A stretch of 64,000 nt of DNA from Lingula anatina. Its lineage: Eukaryota > Brachiopoda > Lingulata > Lingulida > Lingulidae. Below the pieces are notes generated by a model. The model made no database searches. It was not told where the DNA came from and was given only the letters and a program-made list of their open reading frames with translations. The stretch covers positions 146,610-210,609 of the forward strand of contig NW_019774447.1 in NCBI RefSeq assembly GCF_001039355.2, given 5' to 3'. Below are positions 37,801-51,400 of the stretch, piece by piece. Positions within the stretch are counted from its first letter, which is position 1; each line of letters starts with the position of its first letter. The position numbers and the translations under genes are program-made.

Positions 37801-40800
37801 TATGTAACGGGCTTAAGTGTATTCACTAGTACTGTTGTGCTCTCCTGATAGGATACACGTTCAAAAAAGCTGTCAATAAAATTTACCGGGCGACTTCTGC
37901 TCGTTTTTCTATTTTTTCTCATAAATTGACGGCCATATTGAAAAATGCTCAAGGTCTCGGAAATAGCAACCAAGCTAATTTTGCTTCTCTCGACCTAAGG
38001 AATGCATTTCAGCGAAAAAAGTTTACAGGAAAAAACATTGCAGGGTTAGCGTTCTGGCTACTCGACTATTAGTTAATTACCCCCTAACAGTTTCAGTAGG
38101 AGTGCCGGATATATAAGCCTCTTCAGTTGATTGCAATTTAGTGAAAATTCCCTTGGGAATAGATAGATCCACAGTTAGTGCGATAGGGTCTGGAAATAGT
38201 CACTGTGAATAAAATACAATATTTCCATAAAAAAATTCTGACAGGGGTGTCTGACAAATATATAACATAGACAAAGGTATATTTTGTCACTGTATCTTTA
38301 ACACTATATCTTTCATATTTCAGCCAAGACAGTCCTCCATGAGTGGGGACATTTGCGCTGGGGTTTGTTTGACGAGTACCCGGTGGACGAAAATGATGCT
38401 CATTTTTACCACGATTCTATATCTGGAAGAATAGAAGGCGTGCGCTGTTCCAGGGGAGTGACGGGCAAGGAGTATAAGACAGTTAACGACGGTTTAGTGT
38501 GGAATTGCAACCCGGGTAATGAAACCAACCTCCCAGAAAGTGCTTGCAGGTTCGCCCCTGATGTATACAACAACGAAGGGGCCACCTCTATCATGTCACA
38601 CCATTATGTGACATCTGTAAGTGCAGGACGGTACCACTTTGTCTTTGACCATCCCCTGCGAAAATATGTCTCACTTACGGTTCTCAATCTATAACATTTG
38701 GTGTATTTTTTTACAGTTCTAATGTTGTTCTGTAATATATGTAATAGTTTGATAACTGTTTTTGGGAAGTCCTGTCCTAGAACAGATTAAGGGCATTTTT
38801 CATTAAAAAGAAAAAACATGTTCTAGAACAGATTGAGAACCGTAAGTGAGCGTTATATGAGACAAATTTTGGCAGGGGCTGGAATAAAGATAAACATATC
38901 ATGCAACTCAAAAAGGTCAAAAGCCAAAACATGCTTAGCATATAAAGGTTTTTAACAGACACAAGAAATGTATCTGAAACCTTTTTTCTCTTTTGCACAT
39001 CTGTCCATTGAGTCAAACGCATGGTCGACTGATGAAACATTTAATTGTATTATAATTGGATGGAAGAAATGGGTACAGGGGAGATATGTTACATCTTCAT
39101 TGACTGTTTGAATGAAAATGATATTTTGGTTATAAAATCGGTAAGATGTCATAATAAGTAATATTTTCAAAAGAGGATATATCTATAGTACTATGTACTA
39201 TTTTTGTTGTGTTTCTACACCCACCCAGTGGTGTCAAGATATTGATCGAGATACGCAATTTTTACTGCAGGTTATCGGGTTCTGTGACAATAGTAAGACA
39301 GATACATTTGACCTACATAACGACCAGGCTCCTAACAGGCAGAATAGACTGTGTGGTGAAAGGAGTGCATGGGAAGTCATGAGGGAGCACGAAGATTTTA
39401 AGAACAGTAAGGTTCACGTTCCATTATTCGTAAAAGTAATAGTAATAATGACAATCCACAAAAAATCATTTATGACTTTTGTGTTTAGAATGAATATTGC
39501 TTGAAAATAGTTCAATTTCTGGAATGAAAAGATAAAATGGTTTTTGTTTAAAAAAGAAAGAAGACACAGGTATACTGGTACGTTCGCCCGGTAATTGTAA
39601 ATAGCATTTCAAACATAATTAATATCCAGCTCAACTGAAAAATAATGATTTACTCATCAAGCAGAATATTAATATAGCGGTATATATATTACATTAATTT
39701 AGATAATAACCCTCCCGTACAAGGTGATATAGATACAACTCCCACCTTCAAAGTGGCACAACAGCAGCCCAAGAGATATGTACTGGTTCTCGACGTATCC
39801 GGAAGTATGGGGGGTGTAAGTGTACTATGTCTTTTGGACTATGTAATTTATTTCTTGGAAGGTCAATATACAGGACACAAACATAGGCACAAAATTTGTT
39901 CATTAATTTTACTGTTAGGAATCCGTTAAATTAAATGTATTTATCAACTCTCAATTAATGTATGTGCTAGATATGTACTGACAATTCTTTCAGTTTTCCA
40001 ATAGACTCGATCAGTGCTGCCATAATGCGAATTTAGGTATGACGTCACACTTGCTGTGTTCAACACTCAAAGTCCTGTGACCTCGACAGTACGGATACAG
40101 CAAAAAAATAATTAATTCCGTAGATGAATTAGTAGATTAACTGATGGATAAAGAAATAAATAATTAAAACTACCTGAAGAAAGATTTAATCATTACAGCT
40201 GTTAGCATAAACTGGATTTCATTCAATATTTTAGAGCAGATTGGAAAACCTTAAGAAGGCGTGTGCCGAGTTTCTTCTCAACACTGTTGACGAAGAGAGC
40301 CAAGTCGGCATCGTAAAATTTAGTGGAAGAGCTTCCACTACCATAATGAAGCATCTAACGACAATGAGTTCTAGATCAGTGAGAGAAAACATGGTTTCTA
40401 TTGTTGATGGACTAAGCGCCGGGGGAGGGACATGCATTGGTTGTGGTCTCCAAGAAGGCATAAATGTAAGTCGATACCATATTCTGTTGTATAATTAGGC
40501 GGTTTATACAAGTATATAGGGTTATATCAAGTATTGATCATAGTTTTAAAAATGCAACCAGTGCATAATAACGGGCACAAAATACCATGGCCTCGTTGTG
40601 ATGTTGTCACTATTACCCTTACAATTTTTGCCTTCTCATTTACCTGTACAATTATGTTCAAATAAAGTAATTTATGTTTTTTGCATCCAATTTGAATATC
40701 TCATTTATAGTATCTGTGTATGAGACACCGGTATTGATATTTAAATATACAAGTACACGTATATATCTGAATATTTTTTATTTTTCCTGCTCGGTCCCAT

Positions 40801-43800
40801 CTACTTATAAATGCTGACTTGTATTCTAGGTGTTAGAAAACAACAACATGGTAGCAGCTGGTGGCATTTTGGTCGTTGTTAGTGATGGAGGGGAAAATAT
40901 TAGTCCATACATTTCTGAAATGAAGCCAATCCTGAAACAGAAGGAAGTCTTAGTGGATACCTTACTTTTTACGGCTTCGGCTGATATAAAACTGATATCG
41001 TTAGCTAAAGACACTGGAGGCCTATCGTTCTTTGAATCAGGAAATGCTTTATCTACGTCTTTAACGGATTCCTTGTCTAAGACCATTTCTCAGAGAAACA
41101 GCGGCCAGAAAGATGTTCTAGTCCAGGTAAAGAATATGTCATAAATAATGATAAATAACCAATAATAACTTAATTAAGAATTGCAACCCATTGGGTTGAA
41201 GTTGTACATAAAAGAAAGAATAAAATGGATGCCTAGGCCTCGTCACTTCTGGACAAGATACTGACTGGGTCGGTGGCGGATCCAGAGATATTTTCTGACA
41301 GTCTTCCAAATTATCTTTATTGCGCCATCCCCCATTTTTGACCGTCTTCCGACAGAAAAAAATAGATACCCGTCTATGTAAACTTGAAAATCTGACCGTC
41401 TTCCGGAAGACCCAGAAGACGACCTAAATCCGCCCCTGGGTGATGAAGCTCTTGCCTTCCTGGGGAGGATTCAGCGCGGCTGCCGTAAGCGCTCAGAGCT
41501 AGCAAACAAGCGATGTATTTTATCCTTATATTAAGAATATCTAAAATTTCATTATCAATTAATTGCTGCAGTCCTAGGCTATTCTTTGATAGGTTCAACT
41601 GCTCTCAATATGCTCCCAAACTGCCTTATTGACTTGCATGGTACTTCATCTCAAAATATATATTTCAATTCCAGATATTGTCAGAATCGTTTACAGTTGC
41701 CGGTGGAGGTGGCTCTTTTCAAGGTTCCATATATATTGACAGTACTATTGGAAACAACACACGGTTTTTATTCACATGGAGCACTGGTTCGATCACTGTG
41801 ACACTTACAGCACCTGACAATGTGACCATAACGCAGGACAGTGTGTCTGGAGTACTGAGTATTGATATTAACGGCACTACGCAGGTAGAGCTATATACCA
41901 AAATGATGAAATATCTCATTTTTAATAAAAATTATGCGTATTGCTGTTTATTCTCGATTGACACACACACAAAAAATAATTATGAAAATAAAAAATTGTC
42001 AGAGACGGTGACTTGTGAAAATGGGATGATTTTAAGTTAAAGGGATGACAAGTCTTTATTTTGGGCGGAAAAAGTGCCAAAAAAAAAAAGGATTTCCTGG
42101 AGCAAACACGAACTTTCCCATACTTGCAAATGGTTAATGAATCCGTTTCCACATTGGAAGTAAGTCCAAGATGTTAAAAAATTTCAGTTCGTAGGGTAGC
42201 CATCTATAAAGTCCACCTGGTCCGATGGCAAACATAGATTTCATAATAATTGCTCTTAAGGCCGTTTGGTGGTAAAATTGAATTTATTATATTCATGTGT
42301 TATTTACAATGTATTTATTGTGGAATTTTACATCTCATATAGAGCTGATATTCCAAAAGGGACCCATCCCAAGAAATCGAAAGTAAAAGAGGTCAAATGT
42401 TCATGTTTTTTTGTAATACTTTGCCATCTGATAACGCAACATTCCCATAAAGTACATATACTTCTGTAAAAGAGGTGTTTTTCGCCAAAATTGCCTTTTT
42501 TAACAGGTCGGGAAATGGCTCTATACTGTCACCAGCTCGGGTTCCGGAAACGCAGTAGTCCAGGTGCAGGTCTCGTCACGCCCCTCTTCAAACGCCGCAC
42601 CCATTGTACTGAGTGCCAGTGTGAGCAGTGATACCGTGGATATTGCAGGTAAAGGTGGTATTTATCTTTCCAAACTAAATGCTGCGCTTATTTGGGGTGA
42701 CACAAGCACGCACGTCCTCATACGGGTCAGCACAAAACTAAGCTTCAAGGGATATCAACTGTTCATTTTGGCCAAAAATGGATTTCCATGGGGTAAACGG
42801 CAATTATTCCCATACTTACTTATGGTTAATGAACCCATTAAATTAGTTTTCTCTTTCTCCAAATGTCCTTACAAAATTTCTCTGAACGTAATTTCGTATC
42901 AAATGATAATAATCATGATAATGGTTTCTGTTTACATGTATTAAGTATATACAATCCAGATTTCTCACCTCAAAATAGAAAGGTGTTAAATTGACGATAA
43001 AAGCTTTGAATGATCTATACTTATACATAACAACGAGAAATAAAAATGCCAATATTTTATATATTTCAAGGAGATTTTCATTGTTTTAAATCAGCACAAA
43101 AAGAGATGCATTAATGAATAATCGGGTGCAATAAACATCCCATTTGTTGCTTTTGTATGATAAATAACCCCTTACAGTATTCTTAGCCATTCAAAAATTA
43201 TTATGACTGATGAGGCTTAACAACTGAAGACTAAAAGTTCCGTCAAGCACCCTTTTCCCCCGCTCCTACGCTTATCCTTCATTCTCTAGTAACATGTACA
43301 ATTTTCGCTCCAGATCCCAGTTTGTCCCGCATTGCCATATACGGAGAGGTTAGTCAAGGCTACACACCGGTAGTTGGCGCCACTGTGATGGCTTATGTTG
43401 ACACAAGTAGTGGGAGTACCCAAATACCACTACTTGATAACGGGGCAGGTGAAGAAACGTATTTGCTGTTTCAGTTTGAAGACAATGCTTCCATGATTAT
43501 AATTTCGTTTAATTAAACCCTCTCGGTATTTCATACTTTTTTGATAGAAAATACGTTACAAGCATACATTGCTCGAAAAAGTGAGTGTATCCTATTATGA
43601 AGCGCTCCAAAATTTAGATAAACTGCAATGGACTCTGTTGGCATAAAACATATACGACCTTTTAACCCAAATAAAATTGAGAGTTCCAATTTTCACGTTC
43701 ATGCTGGTCCTATTTCCCTAGGCTTGCTATTTAAACCTTGCTTAGTTGCACACATTATAGTTTTGGGAAATAATTAAAAATATGTCTTACATGTCAGTCT

Positions 43801-46652
43801 TTTGTTTTTCACAAAGGCGCGGATAATACCAAGAACGATGGCATCTACTCGGCATATTTCCTGAAATTTGAAGGCAACGTGGAGCATTCTGTTCGAGTTG
43901 TAGTGAAAGGCGAAGAAGGTGTTTCAGTTAAGTCTGTAGTTGGTGGACAAATGTTACCAATCATTACCAACACAAGTAAGCTATAAACTCGTTCTGAATA
44001 TTTTTAACTTGCCTAATGACCATTCGTGCTAACGTCAACATTAGTAAAAATTTCCTGTCACCAGAAATAACCACGTGTAAGTCTCCTTCTCGTTCTGTGT
44101 TTCAAGTATGTTTAATCATAACGTACAACGTTCTTTTAGATCAATTCTGATATAATACGCAGATTAACCGTAATGCAGTGTTAATGCACAAGATAGCGAC
44201 AACAAGCAATATGACAAAGTAATATGTTTGCATGTATACATCTAAACCAGTAGTTGTCATTTAGGCAAATCTTTCAGTTTTATATTTATTTGCTCTAAAG
44301 AATTGAGTCATTGCGCAATTTGAGAAAAATACCTGCAATTTGTGATTTTACAAACCTTTTGGCAAAATTGCTGACATTTTTAAGCTGCAGCAAATGCAGC
44401 GAAGCTGGAGGTTGTGTACACACCAATAGAACCATTCGAGCGTTCCGACAGCGGTGGTTTATTCACCGTTAAGAATTTTCCAACTTCGACGCCTGGTTCA
44501 GAACCACCTGACCTGTACCCTCCTGGCAGAATCTACGACCTGGCGATGGTAGCAGTTAACACTGATGACAAAACTGTTACACTATCCTGGACAGCGACTG
44601 GTGATGATCTGGACCAAGGAAATGGTAAGTAGAAAATTGTTTGCGTTATGTCTCATATTGTTGCATTCAGACATTAACAAGGCCTAAGTGCCATATCTTA
44701 TTGTTATGCAAAGTTACGTGTATTATATGTTACACTCAAAAATCCGTATTTTAGAATAAGTAAAGCACTTATGTATTTACTTGCAAATCAAAGCGATTAT
44801 CCTGAAGGCCTTGTCGATAACGCTATAGGCACAACAAAGGATAATCACTTCACGTTTCATGATATATATTTATAAATGCAAAAAATCTGATTCAGTATTT
44901 CAAACCACTTTTCAAAGACGCTAATAAAGAATGTTTTATTGCAAAGTAATTTTTTCTCCGTCTAAAAGGGTCGTTGATTTTATATGTAGTTTTATTTTAA
45001 GATTGAAGAGTTTCGTAATGCATTGTATGATCAGTATACAAAGCAAAACCTTAACATCCAGCTTGCCCTATATTGATTATTCTTATTCATTTATTTACCT
45101 TCTTTCAGCATCGAGTTACATTATTCGCTACAGCACCTCAGTCTCACAACTCCGACTTAACTTCAATAACACCTATAAACTCCTTGACAAAGATCTTATC
45201 CAGGGGAAACTTGATGCACCCTTGCCAGCAGGCGCAAGAGAAATTTTTCGCGTCCAATTCAACCAAACAGTCAATTCCAACATCACGTATTTCATTGCGC
45301 TTTTGGCCTCAGATGACAAAAATCAGATAGGACAAGTGTCGAATATCGTCTCGGTATCTTTTGTCTACAGTTATCCGTTACCTCCAACAGAGCCAGTAAC
45401 AAGTACGGCAGCAACCACTAAAGCAGCAACCACAACAGCTGTGTACACGACCCAACCTAATACAACACCTTTGTATACCACGACAACCAGCGCATCACCA
45501 ACAAACACGGACAGTTCCAGGGTCTCTTCCGTTCAACAAATCGCCATCGGTAGTGCTTCAGCGGCTGTGGCTCTGCTGATTATTGTGGTGATAGCAGCTG
45601 CTTTCATAGTCTGGCCTGACATAAAGAAACCTAAAGGTGGCCACTTCCCTAATCCTCGTGATGATGGAGTTCAAGATCGCCACAACATCCACGGCTCTCA
45701 TCCAGTTAATCCTTACGAATTCCGAAATTACTGGCATCTCCCACACGAGGACAAAACAAAACAGCCCTATGTTCATCAAGCCAAGCAAGACAAAGTTAAG
45801 TCAGACTTCGGCTCTGCTCTTGCCTCTTACCCTCAACCAAATAGATCAGGATACCCCTTTCCGGATGGCCCAAAGAGAATCGTGTCGAATGACTATACGC
45901 CAGGCCAATTTAAGGAGGATGTCAAGCAAACTGAAGTGCCTCGCCAGCATGGCTATTACAACTTCAGAAACGATCCTGAGCTGTGGAACCAAAACGTATC
46001 AACAATGGCCAAAGGGAATACATACGTCAACCTTGCAGTGGATCAAACACGTCCTCCTTATTCCCTATCAATGGATGCTACAGAACATGGTACGCCTGGC
46101 GTAAGACGTTCTGGGGAATATAACAGATATGCCCCAGTGGAACAGGCTGGAATTGCGTCAGAATCGAAGCCTTACTGGAAGGCTGACTACCAAGATGGAT
46201 GGAACAGGAACCCCCAACACCCAGAACGGAAAAAGGCTACACTGAACCTCGGTGCAGCTACGGCGATGATACCAGGATACGAAGAAAATATTTATACAAC
46301 CAATAATCTAAGGCGTACGAACCTGCAACCTACCCCTCATAACGCCTCTTCCTTCGTTAACATAGTGGAACCCCTGCACAGTGGTTTCAGTAACCAGAAT
46401 TACCAACCGACTGGATACACGCCAGGCGTGTCGCAATATGGAAACGGGGACTCGCAAGACTGGAGGGGTGTTAGAGAACCGCAGGCTTCTACTAGTACTC
46501 GAAATAACGCTCCACCAATCGTTGATCGGACAACAAAACCACGCATGGTGGTTCCTCAAGTGACCCTCAAGATGCCCCTAACACACCTGACTGGAAGGAA
46601 CTATCCATATATGGAAGAAAATGAAGCACCATGGTACAGTATTTATAAGTAA
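34279..46652 (+). CDS. Calcium-activated chloride channel regulator (CLCA) family protein
   Basis: Thirteen exons: 34279-34455, 35885-36179, 38324-38616, 39271-39406, 39703-39815, 40235-40465, 40830-41126, 41675-41884, 42507-42648, 43314-43448, 43817-43975, 44391-44624 and 45109-46652. Total 3966 bp (1321 aa), all junctions in phase. Signal peptide MEASCCHITHLVLLL; CLCA N-terminal domain (VTLIDNGYEGLLIAI; NITILVPKTWAKN); metalloprotease motif HEWGHLRWGLFDEYP, carrying both zinc histidines and the catalytic Glu typical of self-cleaving CLCAs; VWA domain with MIDAS elements DVSGSMG, GGGTCIG and SDGGEN; beta-rich region with DNGAGADNTKNDGIYSAYF; a fibronectin-III-like segment (SWTATGDD); Thr-rich stalk; TM helix near residues 952-976; and a 345-residue Tyr/Asn/Pro-rich cytoplasmic tail. 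Known CLCAs are extracellular regulators of chloride channels and mucus. The long tail is unusual. Confidence 0.93.
34748..34812. repeat. (GT)n(GA)n microsatellite in CLCA intron 1
   Basis: GT tract passing into GA. It lies in the intron between 34455 and 35885. Confidence 0.95.
36198..36852. other. Assembly gap (N) in CLCA intron 2
   Basis: Run of n starting 18 bp past the exon 2 donor. Exons 2 and 3 join in phase with continuous CLCA similarity (ARQYGTPP to AKTVLHEWGH), so no coding exon needs to be hidden here. Confidence 0.95.
37410..37980. repeat. Diverged repeat with TTGACGGCCAT motif, three copies
   Basis: TTGACGGCCATNTTG occurs near 37412, 37776 and 37926, each followed by related AT-rich sequence ending in AAAAAAGCTTGC/AAAAAAGCTGTC/AAAAAAGTTTAC. 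It looks like an old intronic repeat within CLCA intron 2. Confidence 0.45.
38649..38882. mobile_element. MITE-like element in CLCA intron 3
   Basis: About 234 bp. Inverted ends: left CCATCCCCTGCGAAAATATG, right (reverse complement) CCAGCCCCTGCCAAAATTTG, continuing to ACTTACGGTTCTCAATCT on both sides. It begins about 32 bp after the exon 3 donor and has no coding capacity. Confidence 0.65.
39985..40110 (+). pseudogene. Possible decayed duplicate of the CLCA VWA exon
   Basis: Within intron 5, an acceptor-like ttctttcag is followed by TTTTCCAATAGACTCGATCA (FSNRLDQ, compare SSRLENL at the true next exon). A shifted frame reads FRYDVTLAVFNTQSP, resembling a VWA strand. Frameshifts and stops prevent use. 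The resemblance is short and judged by eye. Confidence 0.35.
41268..41445 (-). repeat. Dispersed repeat ending GGGGCGGATCC, inverted relative to 54295-54465
   Basis: The segment has GGCGGATCCAGAGATATTTT, GACAGTCTTCCAAATTATCT and AATCCGCCCCTGGG ends. The reverse complement of 54295-54465 matches it over most of its length. A fragment of the same end occurs at 19190. It lies in CLCA intron 7. Confidence 0.65.
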
Positions 46653-48420
46653 TCTCTATTTTACGAGCTCGTCAAAAGGTCTGTTTAACATCGAATTCGA
46701 GTAAGCCTAATGGACATGCCTGATGTCTGAAGCAAGAAAACGGCATAAACTGTAAAGTAGCTTTGATAACAAATAGTAGACCGAGCAGCCATATATATTA
46801 TCTATAAATGTTATAGTATTGGACAAAAAGTTGTATTAACGAAGTTAATTTTGATGCAAAATCAGTATGTTTTGCCTTTTCTAGAGTTCATTTTATTTTT
46901 ATGTTAGTTCAAGTAGTGGATAAAAATAGTTTTGCGGAAATGTATTCCGGATACAAGTATCATGTGTTTGGAGAGCTAAGATAATGATCACGTGATACTA
47001 TTTATATCATGAAGTACATACAACGTATGTGGTATTCTGTTTTAGTTTATTGTGTTTATTGTCATGTTACTACAGTATGCTAACTCGTGACTCCACAGAA
47101 GACAGATGTGTTAACACAAAACATACATTTTATTTCGTATTCATTTATTATTAACACATATGTGTAACATGATTGAAATGGCTGAAAAGTTAAACTGATT
47201 CACAATCACAGAAATCATGGCATATAATAGTTGGAAAATGGCTTATCGTTATTTTTACAAAATTGAGAGCATGGAGAAGAAAATGTAAGAATTGGATACA
47301 CATATCGTATTCCCCAGTTCTATTTGGTTACCATATATTGGACAATATATCCCAGGAACCCAACTAACTAATATTAATGTTATTTACTTTTTGGGGCTTT
47401 AATTTGCATATCTCATGCAAATGAGAATATTAAGTTAACTACTGTAAAGTACAGTATATATGCTTCTTGAGCATACGCCTACAACAGAAGAAAAAATCTA
47501 CACATATACACAAAATTGGACAATTTATTGAGGCTAGATTAAATATCATAATCACAGTAACGACGGACCTTATTATCAATACATACTTGTGAATACGTAG
47601 GGAATACATGCTATGCACTTTATAAATTAATTAGTGATAAATATATGCATAGATGTAAATGTGTGCATTAATGTAGCCTATAGAACAATTTGCCTGACAG
47701 TTAGCAATTCACTCACCGTTTGAATGGTATACGACTGAATTATTCCAGATTTGAAGAAAGAAGAGTTTCCAATAAAATATATGCTTTCCAGATCTGTATC
47801 ACAGTGTCATTGCGTTTGTATAGTAAAAATGCATATTGTTTTGCCCATATGAGAAGTAACGCGAATCCTGAACCCGAATGTTCAACGAAAATATATTTCT
47901 TGGCAGGACAGGTTTAGTGTTTCTCTGGAGGAAATACAGATGTCGGTTTTATGGTCAGGATTGACAACGGGTGATGCAGTATGGATCACAAGTTTCACGT
48001 TTTGGTAAAAAACAAGTTAGACCTTCACATTTGACTCACGTATGTGTTCAGCAAGAAATTAAGCAAAAGTCTCCGTAAGATCCGGAACAGGGTGGAATGT
48101 GACCCTCTGGTGTTTTTGCTCATTATAGCCCAAAACCAATATGGATATCGAAACTTCCACAAAAGACTGGTGGTAATTATTGAATTTCAAAATGTTCTGA
48201 TTTTCACCCGTAGTTACATACTGGAAAAAATTGTACACATTCTGTACATGTTGCTGAACATGTACAGTCGAAATTGATGTTATAACCCCACAAACCTATA
48301 GCTGCTGCGGCAATCAGTGAGTTCTGCAGCTATTTCTTACGTCAGCGAGTGGCGTTTAATAATATAATACTAATCGTCTATATGTGGTATCGAAGGATTT
48401 GTCTCTTAACAACCCTCTAC
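46653..48420. other. Convergent intergenic region between CLCA and the DEG/ENaC gene
   Basis: AT-rich, no supported exon. It should contain both 3' UTRs, since the two genes converge here. Confidence 0.5.
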
Positions 48421-51400
48421 TTAAACTATCGGCTCAATTTGTTTTCTTCGGCGTGTCAGTCTGCGAAATTTGAGAATGATGTACTCGAAAAACTCTATGA
48501 ATGTGAGCGCACTAAACCCCATGAATAACCCCAGCTGACCTCCGATATCACCTGAAATAAACACAAATATCTTAACATATTTATTTTGCAATAAACTGAA
48601 AAACAAGGAAAATTGAATAATAAGATGCCTAGTCTAGACTTCGAATCAAAAATAGCCATATTCGTCTCTTTTGTAATATTTACAGTACTTGCTGCTTAAG
48701 AAAAGTGAGATCATGTCTTGTACTTCTATAATGCAACCTCTCGTGTTTTTCACCAACGCTAGTATTAATAATTGAATTATCCCAAAAAATGAAAGCATCG
48801 TTTTGTGTGAACTCACTTAAAAGCCCCGACTCTTCTACCGCCTTCTTCTGTTCCATGGACTCAAGGTTGAGTTCTTCGTAATATATATCAAGTGCCAGAA
48901 GATTGTCCCTGCAACATAACACAGTTTAAGTGAATTTCATAATTATTCGCTTTGCTCGAAACGAGACTGTGCGACCTGATACCCATGCAGGTCACCGACA
49001 GCTGCATTGCTGATACGCAAAATACACGATTCATAGGTCTCAGTCCCAATGAAACTATGGTTCTACGTAGATCGATCCAACTCTGCGGGGCCTCTCGCTG
49101 AATGCAATCAGTTTAACAGATTAGCACGCCTCTTCTTGTTTCCAGCGGACTCGTATAATCACCAGTTTTTTCCGTATTCGACTCAACGCCAGGAGAAATC
49201 AATGTGCAATCAGCGATCAATCTACGCAGAGTGATAGTTTTATTGGGAATGAGCTCTAAAGCACATATTTGTAATTGGCGGATGACTAGTGAGGCCTACG
49301 TGAATAACCTTCTCTTTAAGGACGTCCGTGACAAAAATGTTTTTGTCAATTAAGTCAATGGGTTTTTCTCCCCGAGGACCTGAATCGCATATCAAATAGG
49401 CAAGGTCGAGTCTTTTTCAAAGCGCTCATTTTGTCTGATAGCTCTGTAGCCTTGATATATGACCCACCTTCTAGTTAATGTACGTGATCACAGCATGTCA
49501 TGGGAATGTTAGTTGAGGTATCGTGTTTTTTACCTTTCAAAAGACAGTGTAATTTCAAATGACCGAAAGAAAATATGTAAAATTATATGTGCTTTTTTTT
49601 TAAATTTCACCTCGTTACCAACGGAAAATTCTCTAAGACGTAACGCAAATACCTAGTTTGTATGACCCATTTAGAAATTACGATTCCAATTAAAACATCA
49701 ATGGAATAACAATGACAATGATAACAATAGTAATAAAAATAAATATTTGGATTATAATATAATGTATGTACAATGGATTTACGTATAGGGTATGTAGGCC
49801 TACTTGTAAGTTAACAGATAGATTAATAAGCAAATACACCAAACACCCTCACACTCACTCACACACTCACGCAAGCACACATACATGCATACGTATATAC
49901 TAAAAATATTAAAGACATAAAAAGCAAAGTTGAGTCTCTTTGAAAGCCCTTGACTAATAGCTTTGTAGATAACTGAATGACTAAGTGAATAAAAAAGATA
50001 CACAAAGAAAAAGACACGGGTACATACTGTATGTAGTCTCCTTGATACCCTGTTGGAATAACCTGCTGGCCATACTTATGGTGCAATGTAGCATTCCGTA
50101 GGGCCACGTACGACAGCTGTATGTTGTAGTTGGTACTGTTACACGGCACGGTGCACCCGGAACAATGCTTCGAGAAGTCCTGGTTAATGATACCTGCAAC
50201 ATATATGCATGACTGTATCAACTTTTAATTAACTTTCTAGGAGGAAAAAGGGAACGAAAAGAATTAAAGAGAGAGGGGAATTGGAGAACTGGAGAAGCAA
50301 GAAAGAAAAGGAAGACGAATGGGTACATTTTGTTAGGTGTAGAGAAATGTAGAGAGCGAAATAATAAGTAATGTGTGGCAGATGATACAGATATAAAGCT
50401 TAGTATAGAAACGCCGATTGTTAAATTTATTTCTGTGTGTGTGTGTCGCGTCGTTTCTTTAATTTCAAACCTATAACATTGTAAAGTGACTTATTCTTAT
50501 GGCGTTGTTAGAATTCCCTTGGCATCCAGCTAAAACAACACCATAATATATTTCAAAGAATTAAAAGTGATGACAATCACGACTAAAATTGCGAAGTATC
50601 GTTTCGAAAGTTTCTCTGCCTTTACGCCCAGCTTTGATCACTCTTCTATTATTATTATTATAATTATAAACTTCCATATATGCTGCTTCAGCTTATCAAT
50701 GAGATAATTGGAGTTGATTTTTAAAATTATCATTAATTAAACTCATACAAAGATCGTCTTAGTAACTTTAATCAACTCACGCATTTGTTCTCGTACACAC
50801 TCGTGTATTATCTGCGGGCTGCATACGGGATGGGAACCTGAAACAATTAACCAACAGTATAATAATCATATCGAGCTGCTAGTCAAATACATATTAAGAA
50901 ATGAAACTGATGTTTCCAATTCTCTGTATGCTGAGATACTACTTGTGAAAGAAATGTTATCTTAACAGTAATTTTCGAAGTAGAGAATATAGCAGGAGTA
51001 CAGTAGCAAGCAAAGCAAAGCATAAAGCCCTGGCTACGACCATTCAGCGACGACGGTGGTACGTATGCATTTTAACATAGACATCCACGATTTTGGTCAA
51101 ATAAGCTGCGCTTTACAAATAATATAAAAGGCCGCTTGCCTAGTTTTAAGGGATTTCCATCCATCACACGCTATACTTTTAAGTATAAATTAAAATTTAC
51201 ATTGGTCCAAGCATTTCTGAAAAGCTCGTACACCATTACTGTTAAGTCATTCACGTAATTGGCTTTACGATTAAGGCAGATTGTGATCTCAGCTAAAACC
51301 TTAAGACATGTTTTTTAACAGACCCTTGGAAAGTAAAGGCCTACCTGGGTATTCTAAAGGTTTGCAGCCGCACTTTTCCACAGTCTTCTGAAGTTTACAT

